NCBI GenBank assembly: GCA_000437255.1
Contig: FR899084.1
Coordinates: forward strand, 17,079-23,226
DNA from: Ruminococcus sp. CAG:403
GTDB lineage: Bacteria; Bacillota; Clostridia; Oscillospirales; Ruminococcaceae
DNA: 6,148 nt
Direction of reading: 5' to 3'
The notes beneath the pieces are model-generated. The model was not told where the DNA came from. It worked only from the letters and a program-made list of their open reading frames with translations, and did no database searches. The position numbers and the translations under genes are program-made. Below are positions 1 through 4,841 of the stretch, in pieces (the stretch's first letter is position 1; every line of letters begins with the position of its first letter).

Positions 1-5
1 CCCTA

Positions 6-53
6 GAACAAGCCCCCATTGAGCAACATCAAAAGCTCAATGGGGGCTTGTTC
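6..53 (-). terminator. Perfect 19-bp inverted repeat, probable terminator of the ABC operon
   Basis: Bases 6-24 and 35-53 are exact reverse complements (19 of 19) around a 10-nt loop at 25-34. The stem includes a run of five G-C pairs. It lies 45 nt past the stop codon of the last minus-strand transporter gene, where a transcription terminator is expected. The U-tract is poor in both directions (about TTGTTCTAG leaving the stem on the minus strand). It may therefore be a bidirectional or atypical terminator, or an RNA-stabilising 3' hairpin. What lies to its left is outside the window. Confidence 0.72.
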
Positions 54-97
54 AAATCTAACGAATTGAGCAATCTGAAGGAAATTTTATTTGCTTC

Positions 98-1855
98 CTA
101 CTCTGCTGCGATCTGCCAACCTTCTGCTTTTTCACGAATTTCTGTAAACCGTCTATACAGTCCATTCTTTTGCATCAACTCCGCATGGGTACCAGCTTCT
201 GCAATTCGTCCATCGTCTACAACCAGGATCTGATCTGCATGCTGAATGGTTGCCAAACGATGTGCAATGGTAATGATGGTTTTTCCCCGTGTCAGCTCTG
301 AAATTGCTGCTTGAATCAAATGTTCATTTTCCGGGTCGATGCTTGCGGTTGCCTCATCCAAAATAATAATCGGTGCATTTTTTAGAATGGCACGTGCAAT
401 GGAAATACGTTGCTTTTCCCCACCGGAAAGCGTACCGCCACCTTCTCCAACAATGGTGTCATATCCATTTGGAAGTGCCTGAATGAAGTCATGGCAGCAT
501 GCTTTCTTGGCTGCGGCAATCATCTCTGCTTCAGTTGCATCCGGTTTTCCAAAACAAATATTGGCACGGATGGTATCGTGGAATAGATAAACACTTTGAA
601 ATACCATTGAAATATTGGAAAGCAAGCTGTCACAAGTAAATTCCTGCAAACGATGTCCACCAACGGAAATGCTGCCGCTCTGTGGATCATAGAATCTTGC
701 CAGTAAGCTACAAATCGTTGTTTTTCCGGAACCGGATGGCCCTACAATTGCAGTAGAGGTTTTTTCTGGAATGCGGAAGCTGACATCTTTCAAGATCGGT
801 CGTTTCGCTTCATAACCGAACTGTACCTGTTCAAACTGGATGTCATAATGCTGAAGCGGAATATCTGCTCCATCCGCATCGATGAAATGCTCCCCTTTCA
901 GGGCATCCAGTTGATTCATGGCATCTTCAATCACACCAAGCGTATGCGCGCTATCGCTGATTGGTTCCAAACTTGCAAAAATGCTGAATGAGAAAAACAG
1001 AAACAGCAGCGCCATTGAAAAATCCATCTGACCGGAAAGACACATCAACGCAGATGCCATTGCAAGTCCAACGCTGCCGCATTTCAATGCCATAAGATGC
1101 AGTGCGTTTCCAGGCACATAGCCCCATTCAATTTTTAGATGTATTTTCTTGCTGTCGTGGATGGCCTGCTTGACAGAATCCATGGCTGCACCGGTTTTTC
1201 CAAAGGACTTCACAACAGCCAGTCCTCTTGCATATTCTATAATTGCCCCGGTCATATCTTGATTGGCCTGTGCTTCAACAGGCGCATTTTTATGACTATA
1301 GTGCGAAATCACCATCAAAAATGCAAAGGACAATGCTGCCGCTGCAAATGCAATCAACGAAGTCACCGGACTACAGATCAGCAATGCCAAGAAAATCACG
1401 AGAAAATTTAGGTAACCGCCGACAAAATTGTCAATCATACGGATTCCCATACCTTCCAGCGTGGAAAGTCCGGTGGTAATGGAATTTAAAATGTTTCCGG
1501 TGCTGACTTGCTGAAAATATCCGAGTGATACACGTTTTAAGGCATCTCCGACTGCCAGGCGATCTCGAGCAGTCAATTGATACCCAATTGGTTCCTGAAG
1601 CCGTGCACGAAAATAATCGAATAAGAATCGGAAAAATACCAATCCCACTTGAATCAAAATGGATTTCCAGATCCATGAAGTATCAAATGAGGTTCCATTT
1701 TGAACCGATTCAATCAGCAAGCCAATGGTATAGGCGGCAAGTGCCAGCGGCATTGCCGTAAAAATATGGGAGAAAAAGGTCATGACAAAGCCCGCATATA
1801 ACTTTCCCTTAAACTCGCCGCACCAATCAATAATCCGTTTTACTGTCTGAAACAT
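98..1855 (-). CDS. ABC transporter half-unit, fused permease and ATPase (downstream partner)
   Basis: This 585-residue protein has an N-terminal type IV/exporter-fold membrane domain (about six helices, near residues 19-50, 62-81, 145-185 and 252-300) followed by an ATP-binding domain. Visible motifs are Walker A GPSGSGKT (372-379), Q-loop Q420, signature LSGGE (476-480), Walker B IIILD with catalytic E501, D-loop SID (505-507) and H-loop H532. All are intact, so it should hydrolyse ATP. The frame is open from 1921, but the ATG at 1855 is preferred. It has an AAGGAGGG site 9 nt upstream, and the longer form would add 22 non-family residues overlapping the upstream gene. Length suits a half-transporter that pairs with the product of 1861-3633. 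The cargo is not shown by sequence. Multidrug or peptide export is the default guess; the DPENE stretch after Walker B also fits YbtP/YbtQ-type siderophore import. The TAG stop lies 45 nt before the hairpin at 6-53. Confidence 0.95.
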   Translation of the reverse strand: MFQTVKRIIDWCGEFKGKLYAGFVMTFFSHIFTAMPLALAAYTIGLLIESVQNGTSFDTSWIWKSILIQVGLVFFRFLFDYFRARLQEPIGYQLTARDRLAVGDALKRVSLGYFQQVSTGNILNSITTGLSTLEGMGIRMIDNFVGGYLNFLVIFLALLICSPVTSLIAFAAAALSFAFLMVISHYSHKNAPVEAQANQDMTGAIIEYARGLAVVKSFGKTGAAMDSVKQAIHDSKKIHLKIEWGYVPGNALHLMALKCGSVGLAMASALMCLSGQMDFSMALLFLFFSFSIFASLEPISDSAHTLGVIEDAMNQLDALKGEHFIDADGADIPLQHYDIQFEQVQFGYEAKRPILKDVSFRIPEKTSTAIVGPSGSGKTTICSLLARFYDPQSGSISVGGHRLQEFTCDSLLSNISMVFQSVYLFHDTIRANICFGKPDATEAEMIAAAKKACCHDFIQALPNGYDTIVGEGGGTLSGGEKQRISIARAILKNAPIIILDEATASIDPENEHLIQAAISELTRGKTIITIAHRLATIQHADQILVVDDGRIAEAGTHAELMQKNGLYRRFTEIREKAEGWQIAAE

Positions 1856-1860
1856 ATTGC

Positions 1861-3633
1861 TTAACCCTCCTTTTCCGCCGATGAAACCGCCCAGTTTTTC
1901 GCACCAATATGCGCCTGCCACATATCATAATAAAGCGGACAACCTGCAAGCAGTTCCTCTTGATTTCCTTCTGCGAGAATTGCGCCGTTTTTCAGTACAA
2001 CGATATGATCGGCATCCTTAATGGTGGACAAGCGATGGGCAATGACCAATAAAGTTTTCCCCTTGGTCAATGCTGCAATGCTTTGCTGAATCTTGTTCTC
2101 ATTTTCAGGATCAGTAAAGGCAGTCGCCTCATCCAGAATGACAATGGGGGCATTTTTTAGCATCATACGAGCAATGGCAATTCGCTGTTTTTCTCCGCCG
2201 GAAAGCCGTTTTCCTGCCTCCCCTGCTGGCGTATCATAGCCCTGCGGAAGCTTTTGAATGAATTCTTCGCACTGTGCTGCCCTTGCCGCCGCCTTAACCG
2301 CTTCATCCGAAGCATTGGGATTCCCCAGCCGAATATTTTCCAGCAAGGAACAACGGAATAAAAAGTTATCCTGTGTTACAAAGCTGACCAATTCCGAAAG
2401 CTGTGAAAGCGGCATCTCTTGAATCGGCACACCGCCAATGGTGATAGAACCAGCGGTAACATCCCAAAAGCGTGCAATCAATTTGGCAACGGTAGATTTT
2501 CCGCCGCCGGATGGGCCAACCAATGCAGTAAAACTGCCGGCCGGCAGTGCTAAGTTGATGCCATGCAGCACTTCCTCTGCCTGCTCCCCCGTATAGGAAA
2601 AATGCACGTCTTGGAGCACAACATCGGTACCATTCAATTCTGCACGCTGTTCTGGCTCCGGCAATTCCGGCATCTCCAGAAACTCTTCCAAACTTTCTAC
2701 GGTACACTTTACCTGGCGCATATTTTCAGAGAAAACTTCCAATTTTGCAAGCGAGCCAACCATAGAAATGGACAGCATAACAGCAAGTGCTGCCTGCGGA
2801 GCAGAAATGGTTCCGTTATTTGCCAGTGCCAGTGCAACCGGCAAAGTGCCAATTAAGGTAGAAGGAAATAGCGCAAAACTCAGCTTCATGGTTACAAAGG
2901 TAGAACTCAGCCATTTCACAACGAAAGTACAGAAGTTATGAATGGCGCCAGCATACTTTTCATAAGAAACACCCGCTCTGCCGAATGCTTTGATGACTTC
3001 AATTCCTTCAATGTATTCCACAATGGTACTATTCATGTAATTGCTGGACTGGTCAAATTTCTTGAAGTTTTCTCCGCTGATTTGAAACGTCAAACCCATG
3101 CAAAGGAAGGAAATCGGAAACGTAACAAGCGATGCCAGCGCCAACCGCCAGTCTAGCACTGCCAGCGCAAGGATACTTACAACAGGCAGTACAATATGAC
3201 CTGCTCCTTCCGGAATCATATGCGCAAGCGGCGGCTCCAGATTTTCAATTTTATCCACCACCATATTTTTGATTTCGCCGATGCTGCGATTCTGTACATT
3301 ACCAAGCGGAGCATGCAAAAAACGATCTGCAAGCCGCAGGCGCAGCCCTTCCAAAATATGATACGCCATACTGTGTGAGGTTCCTGTAGAAAGACTGAAC
3401 GTAACAATCTTTCCTGCATAGATTCCCAATGCAAGCAGACACCATTTGATCACGGCTGCTTTTGTTGCCGTTCCTGCTACAAACAGGCAAATGATCTCAT
3501 ACATGCAATAAAACGGAAGAAGTCCCAGCATCACGCTGAAAATTGATAGTAAAACAGACAAAATCAACCGTTTCTGCTCTCCTTCCGCATATGCAAAAAG
3601 CGATTTTGTCCAGCTGTTCTTTTTGGATTTCAT
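1861..3633 (-). CDS. ABC transporter half-unit, fused permease and ATPase (upstream partner)
   Basis: This 590-residue protein has a membrane domain (helices near residues 22-50, 62-82, 143-182 and 250-298) followed by an ATPase domain. Motifs seen are Walker A GPSGGGKS (373-380), Q-loop Q421, signature LSGGE (477-481), Walker B IVILD with catalytic E502, an unusual D-loop AFTD (505-508) followed by PENE, and H-loop H533. No site is degenerate. The family is the heterodimeric ABC half-transporters. The pattern EATAF.DPENE resembles, from memory, siderophore importers of the YbtPQ and IrtAB type, although most automated labels would say multidrug exporter. It is first in the transporter operon and 213 nt downstream of the tetR gene on the same strand. 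The ATG at 3633 has only a weak ribosome binding site (AAGAGA, about 9 nt upstream), and a start-stop ATGTAG sits just before it. That contrasts with the strong sites of its neighbours. Confidence 0.95.
   Translation of the reverse strand: MKSKKNSWTKSLFAYAEGEQKRLILSVLLSIFSVMLGLLPFYCMYEIICLFVAGTATKAAVIKWCLLALGIYAGKIVTFSLSTGTSHSMAYHILEGLRLRLADRFLHAPLGNVQNRSIGEIKNMVVDKIENLEPPLAHMIPEGAGHIVLPVVSILALAVLDWRLALASLVTFPISFLCMGLTFQISGENFKKFDQSSNYMNSTIVEYIEGIEVIKAFGRAGVSYEKYAGAIHNFCTFVVKWLSSTFVTMKLSFALFPSTLIGTLPVALALANNGTISAPQAALAVMLSISMVGSLAKLEVFSENMRQVKCTVESLEEFLEMPELPEPEQRAELNGTDVVLQDVHFSYTGEQAEEVLHGINLALPAGSFTALVGPSGGGKSTVAKLIARFWDVTAGSITIGGVPIQEMPLSQLSELVSFVTQDNFLFRCSLLENIRLGNPNASDEAVKAAARAAQCEEFIQKLPQGYDTPAGEAGKRLSGGEKQRIAIARMMLKNAPIVILDEATAFTDPENENKIQQSIAALTKGKTLLVIAHRLSTIKDADHIVVLKNGAILAEGNQEELLAGCPLYYDMWQAHIGAKNWAVSSAEKEG
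1865..1872 (-). promoter_or_regulatory. Ribosome binding site that fixes the start of the downstream ABC gene
   Basis: The minus strand reads AAGGAGGG here, 9 nt before the ATG at 1855. The site lies within the last codons of the upstream gene, whose TAA occupies 1863-1861. A ribosome finishing the first subunit therefore terminates on top of the initiation site of the second. This is a classic arrangement for translational coupling and equal subunit synthesis. Confidence 0.88.
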
Positions 3634-3846
3634 ACTCTACATTCTCTTTTCTGCAAGATTGCTTTTATTTCGCTAAAATGATGTTTTGTCTATGACAGAA
3701 AACAGGCTGTCCCCTTGCGTGATCCTCTCTTTTGAACGGATCTTTTATGTCTGCAAAATAATTTGCCATTCTCCGATACACTCCTTCCCTATGTTATGAT
3801 AAAGACGGTTAGCTTCAGCTAACTCATTTGTAAAAAGAATGGCGCA
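3634..3846 (-). other. 213-nt leader between tetR and the ABC genes
   Basis: No credible gene is seen here. The stretch is long for a simple within-operon gap, so the transporter pair may have its own promoter as well as read-through from tetR. I could not find a convincing -35/-10 pair on the minus strand; TATCAT at 3800-3795 is the best -10-like hexamer but lacks a matching -35. Inverted repeats present are the 16-bp palindrome at 3808-3823 (listed separately) and a smaller TGTC/GACA pair around 3688-3698. A lone TGTTAT at 3792-3797 matches six bases of the TetR half-site. Confidence 0.5.
3808..3823. promoter_or_regulatory. 16-bp palindrome, candidate operator or weak tetR terminator
   Basis: The sequence is GTTAGCT, TC, AGCTAAC: two exact 7-bp arms with a 2-bp centre. 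Read as RNA on the minus strand it gives a 6-bp stem with a UGAA tetraloop followed by CGUCUUUAUC, a weak terminator just after tetR. Read as DNA it is a compact symmetric site of the kind bound by dimeric repressors. The TTAG/CTAA half-sites resemble in part those of DtxR-type iron regulators, but the spacing differs from the classical site. Its core differs from the palindrome upstream of tetR, which suggests a second regulator. Confidence 0.45.
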
Positions 3847-4467
3847 TCACTGCCCCATTATTTTCAGCCATCCGGCTGTATAGAATGCATTCAATTCCAC
3901 CAAATAGCGTGCAGCATCTTCCAACGATATATCATGAATGATCATCTCGAAATAGGTACTCAGCATCCCTGTAAGTAGAATGTGTTCCAGTCTTTTATCG
4001 ATGATCGGAACCTGTTTTCCCGAATGACGCAACATCTCGCAGTAGCGTTCTGTTGCTGTTGCTTCCAGCGTAACCAAATCATCGATCAAAGTAGCATAGG
4101 GAGTGCCCTCCGAACAAAGCAAAATCAAATGGAAAGCATCCCGATGTGCCATCATATAGACAAGCAACTCCTGCATACAGGACTTTCCAACAGATCTTTC
4201 CATCTGCATGGTTTGCTGCCCTGCAGAAAGACGTTCAAATTCCGTAGTGGATTTCCGATAAGTGTCCATCAGATACTGATAGGACTCGTCCACCAAGGCA
4301 GCAAAAAGTGCCTCTTTGCTATCATAATACCCGTAAAAAGCACCAGTTGTAACACCCGCATTTTTTACAATATTGCGCAAGGATGCTGCTTGATACCCTT
4401 TTTCAAGGAATTCTGCTTTTGCCGCAAGATGAATGCGTTCCAATGTGGAACTGCTTGTTTGCTCCAT
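3847..4467 (-). CDS. TetR/AcrR-family transcriptional repressor
   Basis: This 206-residue protein is the usual length for the family. Residues 9-55 form the TetR N-terminal DNA-binding domain. The helix-turn-helix covers about residues 28-48 (SLRNIVKNAGVTTGAFYGYY), followed by the typical DSKEALF turn. The remainder, about 60-206, is a helical ligand-binding and dimerisation domain of unknown ligand; C97, C118 and C143 are visible but no function can be assigned to them. The ATG at 4467 has a GGAGGC ribosome binding site 5 nt upstream (4473-4478), and the stop is TGA. The gene precedes the ABC pair on the same strand, so it probably controls those genes and, from the palindrome over its own promoter, itself. 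An inducer that is also the transporter's cargo is a common logic for such pairs, but this is inference. Confidence 0.93.
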   Translation of the reverse strand: MEQTSSSTLERIHLAAKAEFLEKGYQAASLRNIVKNAGVTTGAFYGYYDSKEALFAALVDESYQYLMDTYRKSTTEFERLSAGQQTMQMERSVGKSCMQELLVYMMAHRDAFHLILLCSEGTPYATLIDDLVTLEATATERYCEMLRHSGKQVPIIDKRLEHILLTGMLSTYFEMIIHDISLEDAARYLVELNAFYTAGWLKIMGQ

Positions 4468-4478
4468 ATAGCGCCTCC

Positions 4479-4508
4479 ATATAACATTGTTATATCACAC
4501 TGTTATAT
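4479..4508. promoter_or_regulatory. Putative TetR operator: 17-bp palindrome plus extra half-site
   Basis: Bases 4479-4495 are ATATAACA, T, TGTTATAT, an exact palindrome. A third copy of TGTTATAT is at 4501-4508, in direct orientation 13 bp from the right arm. The third half-site overlaps the -10 of the tetR promoter and the predicted transcription start near 4500; the full palindrome lies between that start and the ribosome binding site. A dimeric TetR protein bound here would block its own transcription. Confidence 0.75.
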
Positions 4509-4535
4509 TATAATCATCTTTCCTTAATTTGTCAA
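4507..4535 (-). promoter_or_regulatory. Consensus sigma-A promoter of tetR
   Basis: On the minus strand the -35 is TTGACA (4535-4530) and the -10 is TATAAT (4512-4507), separated by exactly 17 bp. Both hexamers match the consensus at all six positions. The predicted start is near 4500, giving an untranslated leader of about 32 nt that contains the palindromic operator. A promoter this strong is consistent with one held down by a repressor. Confidence 0.88.
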
Positions 4536-4691
4536 GTGTTTGGAAGCGATTTTTTAAAATTTATTTTATGCCATATAATTTTGAATAGTTTAAAAGAACA
4601 AATAAATAGAGATAATTCACCATAAAATCAGTTCAATATGCAAAGCAAAAGTTTCTATTTAAAATATAAATTGTAAATAATTATGATAAAA
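4536..4691. other. AT-rich spacer between divergent transcription units
   Basis: This is the upstream half of the 374-bp gap between tetR and the secreted-protein gene. It is very AT-rich, with several runs of A and T. I see no open frame of note, RNA gene or convincing promoter in it. It may act as curved or UP-element-like DNA for the flanking promoters. Confidence 0.5.
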
Positions 4692-4725
4692 TGACGTTTA
4701 CGACAGAAATTTGACGTTTACGACA
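4692..4725 (+). repeat. Two exact 14-bp direct repeats, candidate activator binding site
   Basis: TGACGTTTACGACA occurs at 4692-4705 and again at 4712-4725, a period of 20 bp (about two helical turns). The second copy ends 6 bp before the -35 hexamer of the plus-strand promoter. Two same-face direct repeats just upstream of a -35 are typical of activator sites such as those of response regulators. The ACGTTTA core partly resembles LytTR-type sites (AC.GTT), which usually have a period of about 21 bp. The regulator is not identifiable in the window. Confidence 0.78.
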
Positions 4726-4731
4726 TTTCTA

Positions 4732-4761
4732 TTGACAAAACTTCTCTTTGTATGTTAAAAT
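4732..4761 (+). promoter_or_regulatory. Promoter of the secreted repeat-protein gene
   Basis: The -35 is TTGACA (4732-4737). The -10 is TAAAAT (4756-4761), preceded by TG at 4753-4754 (extended -10). The spacer is 18 bp, slightly longer than optimal. The predicted start near 4768 leaves an untranslated leader of about 74 nt. The direct repeats immediately upstream suggest activation by a bound regulator. Confidence 0.75.
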
Positions 4762-4827
4762 ATAAGTATCGATTTTGTTTTAATCCAAATCATATTTTAT
4801 CAAATGCTATTCATAATTATAATTTGC

Positions 4828-4834
4828 AAGGAGG
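4828..4834 (+). promoter_or_regulatory. Ribosome binding site of the secreted repeat-protein gene
   Basis: AAGGAGG lies 7 nt before the ATG at 4842. It matches the anti-Shine-Dalgarno sequence almost fully and fixes the start of the open frame that runs to the window edge. Confidence 0.9.
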
Positions 4835-4841
4835 AATTCAT

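Noticed and set aside
1856..1921. Longer version of the downstream ABC protein starting at 1921
   Set aside because: It adds 22 residues with no family resemblance, overlaps the upstream gene out of frame, and ignores the AAGGAGGG site placed 9 nt before the ATG at 1855.
98..3633. Degenerate ATPase site in one ABC subunit
   Set aside because: Checked: Walker A, the LSGGE signature, the catalytic Glu after Walker B and the H-loop His are all present in both proteins.
3721..3742. GATCC/GGATC inverted repeat in the leader
   Set aside because: The arms are only 5 bp with a 12-nt loop, easily expected by chance and with no supporting context.
3792..3800. Plus-strand extended -10 promoter (TG.TATGAT) in the leader
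   Set aside because: There is no suitable -35 at 16-18 bp, and transcription would run antisense into tetR with no gene to serve.
3982..4527. 181-codon plus-strand open frame opposite tetR
   Set aside because: It is antisense to a clear TetR gene and has a Cys/Phe/Ile-rich composition typical of a complementary-strand shadow. It also has no recognisable domain, and the TetR frame fully explains the region.
4692..4725. CRISPR-like repeats
   Set aside because: There are only two 14-bp copies with a 6-bp gap, far too short for CRISPR repeats and spacers. Their position next to a promoter fits a regulator site.
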